From positions 248,001 through 312,000 of the forward strand of contig JAMXDE010000019.1 in assembly GCA_026770025.1 (NCBI GenBank): a DNA stretch of 64,000 nt, in the 5' to 3' direction. The stretch is from Craspedostauros australis. Its lineage: Eukaryota > Bacillariophyta > Bacillariophyceae > Mastogloiales > Achnanthaceae. A program made the translations under genes and the position numbers. The notes beneath the pieces are model-generated. The model was given only the letters and a program-made list of their open reading frames with translations, was not told the origin of the DNA and did no database searches. Positions 12,404 through 22,518 of the stretch are shown here, piece by piece (positions within the stretch are counted from its first letter, which is position 1; the number at the start of each line of letters is the position of its first letter).

Positions 12404-13801
12404 ATGGTGAATCGGTTGCAAAGACGGCTGAAGCGTCATTGGTCAGTGCTGCTTTCCTCGTTTGCGCTCATTGCGTTTAAATCGCAGAGCACTGCCAGAG
12501 CCTCATTTATCACAGATTCGTCGGTGCTGCTCGTGCGTGCTCGGTCTTCCACGTCGCAGCCATATTATTGCGGACGTAGGTTCGGGCGCAGCTACAACAA
12601 CAACAACAACTACCACTGCCACAGCCACGGCCAAAGCTACGGCCACAGACTTGGTCATCATCACCAGCTTGCTTCATCAGTTGGTCGGTGTCACGCAGAC
12701 AGCATGGGAGCATCGGGAAGCAGATGTAGCGACACGCAACAGAGCGATGGAGGTAGCAGACGACCAACCGAGTCATTCCAGCGGATAGCATTGACCACAT
12801 CCGTGCATACAGAGATGTCGACAGTCGAAAGTCAGGAGGATGGACACGGCATTCCGATCAAGATATGGTCACCGCTCGACGTCCGCACAACGAAGCCAAC
12901 GCAAGCATCTGCTGTCGTGTTCTTCATCCATGGCTGGATGTTCAGCCAGGGCGATTACGACAGCCACGAGACCATCACCCGAGCATTGGTGAAACAGCTG
13001 CGAATGACCGTGGTCACGGCAACCTTCCGGGACGGTTCGGTAACGACGCACGAGACTGGAAAGACACTGCAAGATCTCAAATCCTTGGCCGCGTTCAGTC
13101 AAACGCTGTCGACTACTGCCAGCGTACCATTTGGCGTTATGGGCAGCAGCAGCGGCGGCTACTTCGCGTTGGAAGTCATGCGACAGTTGGCATGTACAGA
13201 TGCAGATGCTGATGCAGGCGCCAAACCAAAGCCAGGGCATGGGATTGACTTTTGCATCCCGTTGTGTCCCGTCTCGCATCCCCAATCTCGTGCTGTGTAT
13301 TTGCAGCATTGCATAGCAGGTTCCCCCGGGGCATCGGATAGGAAAGACATATACGACGGTCTGCGACATCCACCGCAGACTGCACAATACATTCTGGATA
13401 CCCAGATGCAGTACTGGGAAACAAATGAGGTGATGGAGATAGCTGGGCAAGACTTGGCAGAGTGCTGGAAGAATGATAGCAGCAGCGATGTCAACACGAG
13501 CGATGATGAAGCGACAAGAGAAACAGGACCATCGACAAAGATCCCTACCCTCCTCATATTGGCATCACGTGACAAGAATGTACCGCTGGAGTGCACGCGC
13601 AATGTCATGAGATGGATGACGAAAACTGTCATCATAGGAGACGCGGGGCATGAGATATCGGACGTAATGCCATCGGATTCGAGTTCGTTCATCCCAGACA
13701 TCGATCTGTTCTTGAGGGAGCATGTGAATGGGTGGGAGCTGGACGTTGCCAATGTCCCACAGACCAGTGATGATGGCAGCGCCTGCGCTTGGCCATTTTG
13801 A
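12404..13801 (+). CDS. Secreted or organelle-targeted alpha/beta hydrolase (466 aa)
   Basis: A serine esterase/lipase-type hydrolase of unknown substrate. IHGWMF (about residue 176) supplies the oxyanion-hole turn. GSSSGG (about residues 247-252) is the nucleophile elbow with the middle Ser. SRDKNVP (about residue 389) carries the likely acid, and GDAGHEI (about residue 415) the catalytic His, so the triad is complete and in the right order. I chose ATG 12404 because it gives a basic n-region and a hydrophobic stretch ending near STARA, a plausible signal peptide; the frame is open to an ATG at 12149. A low-complexity Asn/His/Gly/Ser region (about residues 60-110) with a CAA-repeat-encoded Asn run separates the leader from the catalytic domain. 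The gene is single-exon and convergent with the IQ protein, with only 234 bases between the stops. Confidence 0.7.
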   Translation: MVNRLQRRLKRHWSVLLSSFALIAFKSQSTARASFITDSSVLLVRARSSTSQPYYCGRRFGRSYNNNNNYHCHSHGQSYGHRLGHHHQLASSVGRCHADSMGASGSRCSDTQQSDGGSRRPTESFQRIALTTSVHTEMSTVESQEDGHGIPIKIWSPLDVRTTKPTQASAVVFFIHGWMFSQGDYDSHETITRALVKQLRMTVVTATFRDGSVTTHETGKTLQDLKSLAAFSQTLSTTASVPFGVMGSSSGGYFALEVMRQLACTDADADAGAKPKPGHGIDFCIPLCPVSHPQSRAVYLQHCIAGSPGASDRKDIYDGLRHPPQTAQYILDTQMQYWETNEVMEIAGQDLAECWKNDSSSDVNTSDDEATRETGPSTKIPTLLILASRDKNVPLECTRNVMRWMTKTVIIGDAGHEISDVMPSDSSSFIPDIDLFLREHVNGWELDVANVPQTSDDGSACAWPF

Positions 13802-14035
13802 AGATTGTCATCGAGCGCAGCTGACGTTGACAGCCGGCGACAGCTTTCTCAACTTTTCCCGATGTTTTGGGGAGGGCATGAAGGATTTTGAACGTATAAT
13901 TTATGCAGAACTTGGATGCACTGCACTGTATCGTCTTGAAAATGTAACACAAATATTATACTACATACCCGCAAGTATGGAGAGATACTTTTTTAATGTG
14001 GCACTGTGGTGCTCAGGTTGCAATGGATGGCAGTC

Positions 14036-17000
14036 TCACGTGTGCTGCTTCAGCTCGCTTAAGATTTGGGTGAGAAGAACGTTCACACGGTCGCGGCAAA
14101 GGCAACCGCGGACGAAGGCTTGTAGCCGAATTGCTCCCGCTTCCTGCTTCGCGGTATAATTTTGCTTCAAGGTTGCGGCATTGACAGTGGGCCGTGCTCT
14201 GCGCCTTCTGGGCGATATGCTGGTTCGCTTCATCTTGGTCTTCTTCATCGCTTCCGTGGACAGCGTCATGTTGGATCGGCGTTCCTTATGCTTTTGCTGC
14301 TGTCGTTGCAGCGCCGCGGACGACGTGGGCGCCGTCGTGTTCACCTCGTCGATTTCGTTCTGCAGCAACTTCATTTGCAACTTCAGCTTCCACATCTTCG
14401 TCTTCAGTCGGCTTCGTGTCATCTCCGCATCGTCTGCTGGTTTTGGCGATGGGATCGCCCGTGCTGGCTGTGCCTTATCTTTCATGTTCCTTCTGGAATA
14501 CGGTCCCACGCGCCGTGGCTTACTGGTGGCTGCCGGCTTGACGGCTGACTTCGATGTGGATGCTGCCGAGTCCGTCTTACTGTGGTTGCTACCGACACTG
14601 GAGCGGCGTTTGGAGATGGACTTCGTGTTGAGATGCTTCATGCGATCTTGCAGGCTCATCGTCGTAGCGGATGCCAGCTCCTTCTCCTTCTCCGCCTTCT
14701 GCTGCTGCTTCGTCTGCCAGGCCGTCTTGTGGATATTCTTCATTCGCGACTGAACGATGCTGCTTCTGACTGGCTTTGAGGTTTTCGGTTTGGTCTGGTC
14801 AGCGTTTCTGCTGGCGATCTTTTTGGCAGAGCTGACGGTTCCGAACCTCGAGACCTTGTCATCGCCGTCTGCGTCATCCCCAAAGTCCACATCTCTGTTG
14901 CTGTCGAAGAAGCTGGATGCGGAGGAATGTCCGAAGTGCTGGCTGGATTGCTTCTTGCTGTCTCTCATGACCGTGGCAATATCTGCCAACGTCATCTCGC
15001 CATCATCGTCTTCCACATTTTCACTTTCGTCGTGCTTCCCATTGCCATCGAAATCACGATTGTTCGATAGATTGCCTTTGCGCAGCGTGTTCGTAGGAAT
15101 GGACGAGGAGGATCTCGTCTTCTTGAGCTTTGCAGATCTGAGGAAGGATTTTGGGTTGTGCCTCTTCCTGGAGAGGAACATGCGCACGATGGATTGTATC
15201 TTGGTTGCCTCGCGACGCTCGTTGTCGCGACGGGCAGCCTCCAATCTGGAATCGTAGGTGGTGCGACGTTGTTCGGGCGGCACGTATCCACCCGGAGTCT
15301 TGCTGATGGGCGAGAGGGAATGGTTCATGGTGGGTCTGAGATTGTGTCGATTCTGCGCGGAAGATGACGAGACCGGGCTGTTCTGAGCAGATGAGCTTGC
15401 GCTGCTGCCCCCAGTAGTATTGGCATTGGATCGGAAGCGATATTTGGGTTTGGTGTTGTGTTCGCCACCATTGGATTCGGCTGTGGGCGAAGTGGCGAAA
15501 GGCAAGGCGCCGATGGCATTTGGGAAACGGCCAGACGGTGTGATCTTGGGCGAGACGCGGCGGTCGTCGACCTGCTGCGGTGTGACTATGGGCGTGGCAT
15601 ACTGCGCGGAGCTGGCGTAGGACGAAGTGGTGTGGGTGGAATTGTAGTCCAGAACTCTGTTCTTGTTGTACGTGCCATGAGTGCCCCGTTTGTGGTCGTC
15701 CTTCCGTTGTGGTAGATGGTGTTTTTTGTTGCGGACGAGGAACATGCGCGCGATGGATTGCAGTTTGGTGATCTCACGCCGTTCCAAATCATGCCTGGCT
15801 GCATCCAAACGCTGCTGGTATGCTGTTTTCTGCATCGTCTTGCGCCGCTGATATCCCTCCGATGGTGAGAGGAGGTGGGATGGTGTCTGTCGCATGTCTT
15901 TGCCGTTGTCATCGTTGTTGCTGTCATTATCCGTGGATGGAATCATGGGTAATTGCTTCGACGATCTGAGCCTTCGCTTCATGGCCAGGTAGGGACTTTT
16001 GCTGCGTTCCTCGTCGTCGCCATTGCCATCATTCTGTTTGGAGCTGTTGAGAAGGGGACCGAACTTGGAGGCGACCGACTTCTTGAAGCGCGTCGGTGCC
16101 GATTGGGTGATGTAGGACGGCGTTGATGCGGTGGAGGAGGCAGCGGAAGCGTTAAAGTGCTGAACGTTGAGCTTTCTGGAGGGCCCGCGAGTCGGCGTCG
16201 TGGTGTAGCTGTACGGTGATTGCGAATAGCTCGAGGGAGCATGCTTTGCCGCGGACGTTCTGTAGGGTTTTGATTTGGTTCTGAATGTTGGCGATTTGAC
16301 GTGGTCCGGCTCGTCCTTGAGCTGCGCCGTGTAGGAATATTCTCCTGGACGATCTTCTGGTTCGCGCGTTGCCTCTGTCGCTGCCGAAGACGACGCGGTG
16401 TTGTTGAATCGAAAGCCACATGACTTGCGCACGAGGAAAGAACGCACGAGGGATTGTATGACGGTTGCCTTGCGACGCTCTAGATCCATGCGCGCCGCCT
16501 GCAAACGCGATTCGTAGGCCGTCTTCTGACGTCTCTTCTGCGCTGCGTAGGCATCGGATTCTCGACGAGCGTCATCGTCATCTGCGTCATTGACAGCGTT
16601 GTCGGATGGAAGGAGTGGCATATTGTTCTTCTTGAGCTTGCGTCGCATCATGAGGAATGGACTTTTGATGATGTGTTCGCTGTCGTCGTCCATGCCGTAC
16701 GGCTTCGATTTGTAGATGGAAACGACCTCTGGTTTGGAAGAGGCGTTGGGCGTGTTGGGAACGTGTGACGATCCCGCGTTGTGCGCCGAAGATGAGAGCG
16801 ACGTGGCATCGCTTTGGTTGTTGTGATGGGAAGATTGGCGCAGGGCCGTATCCTGCTGCTGCTGCTTCTTGAGACGCAGCCTCTCCTTGTTCTGCTTGCG
16901 GTACTTGAACTGCATCTTTGGGAATTGCTTGGCAACACGCAGCCTGGTGAGGAACCGCCTGACCACGGCCTGGATGAGGGTTGCCTGCCTCCGCTCCAGA

Positions 17001-17254
17001 TCCAGCTTGGCCACATTCTGCCTCTGCCTTGTGAGGTTCTGCTGCTGCTTGCGCTTCTCTGCCTCGATCTCCTCACGGCTGGCCGCCTTCTTCTTGAGCT
17101 TGGCCCGCATCTGCTGGATGGGAGACGTGAGCACATGATCCGAAGCTGCATGTAGCGATTGCGGTGATTGCGGTGAGTGAGGCGAATGAGGCGGCCTGTT
17201 GTTGCTTGTGCTCATGGTGGAATCGGAGCAGATGGGTGGCATGATGAGCGGCAT
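14036..17254 (-). CDS. Multi-IQ calmodulin-binding repeat protein (1072 aa)
   Basis: This is probably a calmodulin- or EF-hand-binding scaffold. Five IQ-like motifs are visible near residues 91-110, 262-280, 494-511, 683-700 and 1040-1058, for example TVIQSLVRSFLVRK and TKIQSIVRMFLSRK. The first four share a longer module: a charged helix of the type RLQAARMDLERR leads straight into the IQ motif. In three of them this is preceded 40-60 residues earlier by SP(F/Y/I)..M(R/K)(R/A)(K/R)L(K/R). Linkers are Ser/Asn/Pro-rich and disordered, with SPH/SPQ repeats near residues 23-32. No myosin, kinase or other catalytic domain is seen. The ATG at 17254 is first; an ATG at residue 14 is an alternative. 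The gene is single-exon and divergent from the helicase gene. Family assignment is limited to the IQ motifs. Confidence 0.75.
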   Translation of the reverse strand: MPLIMPPICSDSTMSTSNNRPPHSPHSPQSPQSLHAASDHVLTSPIQQMRAKLKKKAASREEIEAEKRKQQQNLTRQRQNVAKLDLERRQATLIQAVVRRFLTRLRVAKQFPKMQFKYRKQNKERLRLKKQQQQDTALRQSSHHNNQSDATSLSSSAHNAGSSHVPNTPNASSKPEVVSIYKSKPYGMDDDSEHIIKSPFLMMRRKLKKNNMPLLPSDNAVNDADDDDARRESDAYAAQKRRQKTAYESRLQAARMDLERRKATVIQSLVRSFLVRKSCGFRFNNTASSSAATEATREPEDRPGEYSYTAQLKDEPDHVKSPTFRTKSKPYRTSAAKHAPSSYSQSPYSYTTTPTRGPSRKLNVQHFNASAASSTASTPSYITQSAPTRFKKSVASKFGPLLNSSKQNDGNGDDEERSKSPYLAMKRRLRSSKQLPMIPSTDNDSNNDDNGKDMRQTPSHLLSPSEGYQRRKTMQKTAYQQRLDAARHDLERREITKLQSIARMFLVRNKKHHLPQRKDDHKRGTHGTYNKNRVLDYNSTHTTSSYASSAQYATPIVTPQQVDDRRVSPKITPSGRFPNAIGALPFATSPTAESNGGEHNTKPKYRFRSNANTTGGSSASSSAQNSPVSSSSAQNRHNLRPTMNHSLSPISKTPGGYVPPEQRRTTYDSRLEAARRDNERREATKIQSIVRMFLSRKRHNPKSFLRSAKLKKTRSSSSIPTNTLRKGNLSNNRDFDGNGKHDESENVEDDDGEMTLADIATVMRDSKKQSSQHFGHSSASSFFDSNRDVDFGDDADGDDKVSRFGTVSSAKKIASRNADQTKPKTSKPVRSSIVQSRMKNIHKTAWQTKQQQKAEKEKELASATTMSLQDRMKHLNTKSISKRRSSVGSNHSKTDSAASTSKSAVKPAATSKPRRVGPYSRRNMKDKAQPARAIPSPKPADDAEMTRSRLKTKMWKLKLQMKLLQNEIDEVNTTAPTSSAALQRQQQKHKERRSNMTLSTEAMKKTKMKRTSISPRRRRARPTVNAATLKQNYTAKQEAGAIRLQAFVRGCLCRDRVNVLLTQILSELKQHT

Positions 17255-18846
17255 GGATCTATTGCTCTATTGCTCTGTAGCTTTGTGGCTTGGTTGTTCT
17301 GTCGGTCGATTGTTGCAATTGCAGTTGCAGTTGTGGCTGATGCTGTTTTTGTGTGCGCCTTCTCGTGAATGTGCTTGCCAACTGGTTAGTGGGGATCGAC
17401 ACCAACTGCGCGTATTCCACTCTTGTTGCACTGGAGTATCTCGTATCTGCGTTTGTGTTGGCGTCTGCTTTTGAAGGCGAGTGCGCGAATGGAGTATAGT
17501 AGAATAGATCGTTCTCAAGATCGTTCCCAAGATCGTGCTATAGTTGGACGATCGCAATGGCCCGGACGATCGTATCGGTATGTATCGGGATGGGCTATTT
17601 GGAACGATTACGGCCTTCGACCGATCAATCTTGACACTCCGACCGACTTTCCTGCCGGCCTTCTCAGCTGATCTTCCGCTGCCTCTCTTGTTGTTGTCGT
17701 CGTCGTCGTCGTCGTTGTTGTTGTTGTTCTTGCTGGCATGCAGTTTGCCCGACTACCAACACTGACGATGTCCACACAGACGAACACTCTTAGTAGTATA
17801 GCAACTTGGATGCGATGGGGCTTTCCGCTGTTTCCACTATTTCTGGATGTCGTATTACAGACCGCACTCGACCAACCGCTGTTTCTTGTTCCTCCGTCGT
17901 CTTTGTTGTCGCTTCGGCTTGAGATGTGGAGGGCTTGTGATGTTCCGGGAGGACGCTCCTGTGGTGCTTCAAACAGACGATGTATAGCACAGTGCCAAGT
18001 TGACTTTGCTGCCATTGTGCACATCGTTGATTCTTTTTGAATTCGCATCGTCTCCGCGCTGCCACCATCGCCGTCGTTTCCGCATCATCGTCATCGTGGC
18101 GCGCAAACTCTCGCGCTTTGTCTGATCCCGCCACCATTCGTTCTTTCGCGATTCGCGACTCTTCCGTTCATTTCTTGCGTGACAGGCGCGGCAAATTCCC
18201 TGTCACTCCGACATGCACTCAATATCAATTGGAACATAAATACGTGTCACCCAGCGACAGTTCAGTCACATCGCCACCCCTTCTTCATCAACCGCGTTTC
18301 TCCTCCCAAAGGCAAAGCAACGCCATTTCGAGCTCAACAGACCACAAAGACACTCCGCGTTCATTTCTTCCGCTGTTCATCTAAGCCCTTGCGAGGTACT
18401 CACGCTCGCGTTTCGCGCCTGACGAGTGGGTCGCTCGACTTCACAACTGTGGTCGATGGAATCAATAATGGATGACATGCATACAGTACGTCATGTGTAC
18501 GTTTAGATACCAATCATCCACATCCAAACGAAAAACACCACAAATTCCAAACAGAAACCGAAACATCTCGAAGAGGAACAGAAGAAGGAACCCATCAACA
18601 ACATCAACAACATCATCAACATCGACATTGTTGCCTTCGACATCGCTGCTGAGCTGCACTTCGTCTTTCTCTGTTGCCATTCCGACGACCTTGGCAAAGG
18701 TTCGATCAAGAGCAGAGCTCCATTGTGCAGCTGGGTGCATTGAGATACATCATCGTGCAATAGAAGTTGGGACATCACAACCACGAGTATATTCCACTCC
18801 GCGTCTCTCACTTGTTGCCCAAAACGATCAGAGCATAGCGACAACG
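17255..18846. other. Divergent promoter and leader region, no gene seen
   Basis: This lies between the IQ-protein and helicase starts. It contains a GTC/GTT triplet run (17688-17729). The helicase frame is open back to 18472, but 18472-18846 translates to low-complexity residues and is more likely leader. Confidence 0.5.
17688..17729. repeat. GTT/GTC triplet microsatellite
   Basis: Imperfect triplet run of TTG, GTC and GTT units in the divergent spacer. Confidence 0.85.
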
Positions 18847-20925
18847 ATGAAGGCCTCCGCCGCAGGGCATCTGCATTCAAAGTCTCAGCCACAATCGCAA
18901 TCATCAACACTGGCTGGAACATCAGCGGCACGCAGTCGCAGTCACTGTCGAAGTTGCAACCGCAATCACACTGCTTTCAGAGCAGCACTCGTCACCATGT
19001 CGCTCGCAATCGCTCTCTCTTCCACTTCCGTGGCTGCCAAGCGGGCATCCATGGCGGCAGCCACCGCCACCAGATCACCACGGGTGATATCAGCTGCGTT
19101 TCAGTACTCGGATCGCAGCATCCGCAGATCCAGCACGAGCTCGCCGCTTGCCTTCGTGGCAGCCACATCATTCACATCATCTAAGCTATCCATAACGACG
19201 CTCTCCAACCATCAACACCGTCATCAACAACAACAACTTCAGCATCGCACAACCAGGCTTGCCATGTCCTCCATCCCTGGCATCTCGGATCAATCCGCAG
19301 CATCCAAGTCCAGGGCGCCAGTCCGCATGCCGCGCAACTCTCCGGATGACAGCTCCACGGGGCAGTCGGATCAGGCGGACAACTCATGGAATCGGCTGGG
19401 ACTCTGGACGGAGCTCGTGGAGGTGTTGGAGAACGATCTGCGTCTCGAGGCGCCCACCAAGATCCAGTCCATGGTCATCCCTCGGCTCCTCGCGTCCGTC
19501 ACGCCTCGCCCCGAATCAGCAGCAACCGCAGACGGAATAGCAGCCGACAAGAACACGGCCTTCCTGGCGGCCACGGGATCCGGCAAGACCCTCGCGTACC
19601 TCCTCCCGGCCATCCAGCGCATCAAGCACCAGGAGGTCTTCGAGAACTACGAGCGTCTTCCGCGCCGTCCCCGCGTCCTCATCCTCGCGCCCACCAGGGA
19701 GCTCGTCCACCAGATATCCACGGTCCTCAAGCAGCTCTCGCACACCGTCAAGGTATCCAGCCAGTCCATCGTGGGCGGGGAGGACCGTGGCAAGCAGAAG
19801 CGCGCCATGAAGCAGCGTCCGGTGGACATCGTCGTCGCCACGCCTGGACGCCTCCTGCAGCAGTGGAAGCAGTCGCAGACCCTCTTCCTGGGAGCCGTCG
19901 ACACCGTCATCGTCGATGAGATGGACACCATGCTGGAGCAGGGCTTCACGCGCGAGCTGCGCCAGCTCCTCTACCCCCTCCTCTACGTCAACGGCGCCGA
20001 ACGCGCGCCCAAGACCACGGGCGACGACGGGGACCTCAGGCTCAAGCCCGACGCGCCCAGCCTCATCTGCACTTCCGCCACCATGACGCAGGCCGTGCAG
20101 CGTCTCATCGGCGACAACCCCAAGCGATCCTCCCTCGCCATCTCGGCGCGCAAGAACTACGCCAAGGACCCGCAGGCGGCCGCCAAGCTCATCCTTCCCA
20201 AGTTCACCATCCTCTCCGCTCCCGGTCTGCACAAGACCGTCCCGCGCATGGAGCACATCTTCGTCGACGTCGGCAGCACGGACAAGATCTCCCTCCTCGT
20301 GGACACGGTCGTCAGCAACACGCAGCGCAGAAATCGAAACGTCGATGACGAGGACAACAGCAGCGGCGCCACCATCATCTTCTGCAACACGGCAGCCTCC
20401 GTCCGCGCCGTCCAGTACGCGCTGGGCGAAGCGCGCATCGACGAGAGCACCATGTACGCCTATCACGGCGAGCTCAACTCCATCGCGCGCAACGAGAACC
20501 TGCAGAAGTTCCGCGGCCAGCCCAAGGAGAGCATCCTCGTCTGCACGGACCTCGCCGCGCGTGGGCTGGACATCCCGCAGGTCGATCACGTCATCATGTT
20601 CGACTTCCCCCTCAATCCCCTGGACTACCTGCATCGCAGCGGCCGCACGGCGCGTGGCAAGACGGGGCAGGGCAAGGTCACGGCGTTGGTGGCCAAGCGC
20701 GACAAGGTCCTGGCCATTGCCATCGAGAATGCCATCCAGAGGGGCGATCCCTTGGACGGTCTGTCATCGCGCAAGTCGGATTACGGACCGGGCGGCATCT
20801 CGGGTGGCAAGATCCAGCGTGGCAAGCCCAGAGGCAACAGCAACAGCAACCGTGGTCGTCCGGGCAGACGCGGTGGCAACAGCGGTGGCAAGCCCGAAGC
20901 AGGTCGCAGAGGACGAAGGCGGTAG
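18847..20925 (+). CDS. DEAD-box RNA helicase, organelle-type, with DEMD motif II (692 aa)
   Basis: An ATP-dependent RNA helicase that likely acts in rRNA processing. The core begins near residue 181 with a Q-motif-like APTKIQ. It then has motif I AATGSGKT, Ia PTRELVHQ, Ib TPGRL, motif II VDEMD in place of DEAD, III TSATM, IV IIFCNT, V ARGLDIPQ and VI HRSGRTARG. The C-terminus is an Arg/Gly/Asn-rich RNA-binding tail. The VDEMDTMLEQGF context is reminiscent of plant plastid RH39-type helicases, from memory. About 180 residues rich in Ser/Ala/Thr precede the core, with a hydrophobic stretch near residues 48-65; this would fit an organelle presequence, though a clean ASAFAP site is not seen. ATG 18847 was chosen over 18472 and 18997. 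Third-position GC is high, which leaves a 372-codon antisense open frame. Confidence 0.85.
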   Translation: MKASAAGHLHSKSQPQSQSSTLAGTSAARSRSHCRSCNRNHTAFRAALVTMSLAIALSSTSVAAKRASMAAATATRSPRVISAAFQYSDRSIRRSSTSSPLAFVAATSFTSSKLSITTLSNHQHRHQQQQLQHRTTRLAMSSIPGISDQSAASKSRAPVRMPRNSPDDSSTGQSDQADNSWNRLGLWTELVEVLENDLRLEAPTKIQSMVIPRLLASVTPRPESAATADGIAADKNTAFLAATGSGKTLAYLLPAIQRIKHQEVFENYERLPRRPRVLILAPTRELVHQISTVLKQLSHTVKVSSQSIVGGEDRGKQKRAMKQRPVDIVVATPGRLLQQWKQSQTLFLGAVDTVIVDEMDTMLEQGFTRELRQLLYPLLYVNGAERAPKTTGDDGDLRLKPDAPSLICTSATMTQAVQRLIGDNPKRSSLAISARKNYAKDPQAAAKLILPKFTILSAPGLHKTVPRMEHIFVDVGSTDKISLLVDTVVSNTQRRNRNVDDEDNSSGATIIFCNTAASVRAVQYALGEARIDESTMYAYHGELNSIARNENLQKFRGQPKESILVCTDLAARGLDIPQVDHVIMFDFPLNPLDYLHRSGRTARGKTGQGKVTALVAKRDKVLAIAIENAIQRGDPLDGLSSRKSDYGPGGISGGKIQRGKPRGNSNSNRGRPGRRGGNSGGKPEAGRRGRRR

Positions 20926-21441
20926 GCAGCGCTGCACATGATGTTTGTACATGTGTCATCATAGAATAGTTTAACGCATCAAGTAAGCCAACGCTCTCCT
21001 CGTGCTCAATCCTTCCTATTCCGCAACGCAAGCGATGTTCTCGAAGAATGCAACTGAGTGGAGTACGAGCTAAGAGAGTGCAATACTCGTGTATTGTTCT
21101 ATAGTTGTCATGTCGTAGAGTATTCTATAATATTACAATGGATGAGTGCGTAGGTAGGAATGAACGCACGAACGTGTACGTTGTACCCCTCCAGCATGCA
21201 GGTATGGTAGAGAGGGGTGTAATATGACAGGAAATAGGAGTGTGATGTGAAAAATGAACATGCGTATGGGTAAGCACCTGCCTCGGTGCTCTATGCTGAT
21301 GTGCGATGAAGTGGAGTGGGATGAACTGCAAAACCTCCATCGTTGCTGCCTGCGGAACTCAACATTCATCGCACCGAGCCCCATCGCCCCGCAGACCACG
21401 AGTACTTGCGGTACAACTAGTGGCACGTACTCGTAAGCAAG
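20926..21441. other. Spacer between convergent genes
   Basis: This is AT-richer 3' flanking sequence of the helicase and of the first secreted-protein gene. It contains a TACTCGTA word (21428-21435). No gene seen. Confidence 0.5.
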
Positions 21442-22212
21442 CTACGGTTCAGGATCCACCATGATGCTGTCCCACTTGGACTTGAGCCACCTGGATCTGG
21501 CCGCCCGCGCCGATGGATCGTTCATGCGCTCCAAGTCCTGATCCGAGTCCATCTTGTTGCACATTCCCATCTGCAGGGTGAGCAAGGTCGCCTCCTCGTG
21601 GAAGAGGCTGAACGTGGACTCCTTGAGCTCCTCGATGAGCTCCGTGAAGAACTTGGCGGCGCAGGGGCCGTGCGAGGGATCGCCCTGTTGGGAGCCGAAC
21701 GCACCGAGCTGGCGTCCCCGCAGCTGCTGATCGAAGTCGGCTGGATGCGGGAACTTGGATGCGAAGTACTCGTGCGGGTCCGCGTGCACCTTCTCCCACT
21801 GATCCTGGCCGATCTCGTTGCAGACGTGGTGATGGAAGAGCTCCAGGAAGTCTCCGTCCAGGGAGCAGCGTCTGAGGTGGGCCGCCATGTGGGGCTGCTC
21901 GTGCTTGGAGTCCACCTCGGATGAGGAAGCTGGGATGATGGGAACGCTGTCGCTCTTGCCTCGAGATCGTAGTCTACGCCTGGAATCGCTTCTGATCGCA
22001 CCAACCGCTCCAGTTCCACTTTCGACGGCCCCGACAAAGCTGACATGATTGCACGCAACCAGGGCCATTGCGGAAGTGGCCATCAGGAGGCGGTTGACCA
22101 CTCGTTGGCTGGACATGGCCCTGGATGCTCCTCTCTGCCGTCTGGCGCGAGCATTGCCATCCTTCATTTCGTTCATGACGTTCATTCCGTTCATTCCTTG
22201 CGTTGCCTTCAT
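21442..22212 (-). CDS. Secreted Cys-containing protein, paralog of 24195-25046 (256 aa)
   Basis: Function unknown. A hydrophobic stretch (VNRLLMATSAMALVACNHV) about 40 residues from the chosen start looks like a signal peptide; starting at the later ATG 22116 would make it an ideal one. The mature part has CSLDGDFLELFHHHVC, then PCAAKFFTELIEELKESTF, then MGMCNKM. The same order of four Cys around an amphipathic helix with an LIEEL core occurs in the downstream minus-strand gene. No known enzyme motif is seen. The frame is open back to an ATG at 22473, but the extra residues have no features. The neighbouring paralog on the same strand suggests tandem duplication. Confidence 0.6.
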   Translation of the reverse strand: MKATQGMNGMNVMNEMKDGNARARRQRGASRAMSSQRVVNRLLMATSAMALVACNHVSFVGAVESGTGAVGAIRSDSRRRLRSRGKSDSVPIIPASSSEVDSKHEQPHMAAHLRRCSLDGDFLELFHHHVCNEIGQDQWEKVHADPHEYFASKFPHPADFDQQLRGRQLGAFGSQQGDPSHGPCAAKFFTELIEELKESTFSLFHEEATLLTLQMGMCNKMDSDQDLERMNDPSARAARSRWLKSKWDSIMVDPEP

Positions 22213-22498
22213 CGTTTGGATCAAGTGCTTGTTGATTATGCGCTCGTTCACTCCGTTGCCTTCTCTGTCTTGTGAGGGGATGGCCTGATGAGCAGGACCA
22301 GAGTGCGATCTACCTACGGTAATGGTGAAGTGGGGTATCGGTCGAGTGGATTGTGCAGGTCTCTCGTACGCGCGATACGAAGATCGACAGAACGATGGCA
22401 GAGTGATGGAACCACCACGACCTGTGCTGGCGGAACGGAGACAAGAAGGACGCGTCGACGGTTGCCTCACCAAGAATGGATGATCAACAAGAGAAGAC

Positions 22499-22518
22499 TA
22501 TCTCTCTCTCTCTCAACC
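22499..22518. repeat. CT dinucleotide run
   Basis: Short CT microsatellite upstream of the minus-strand secreted-protein gene. Confidence 0.8.

Noticed and set aside
19516-20634. 372-codon open frame antisense to the helicase
   Set aside because: It mirrors the GC-rich third positions of the real helicase and has no motif of its own.
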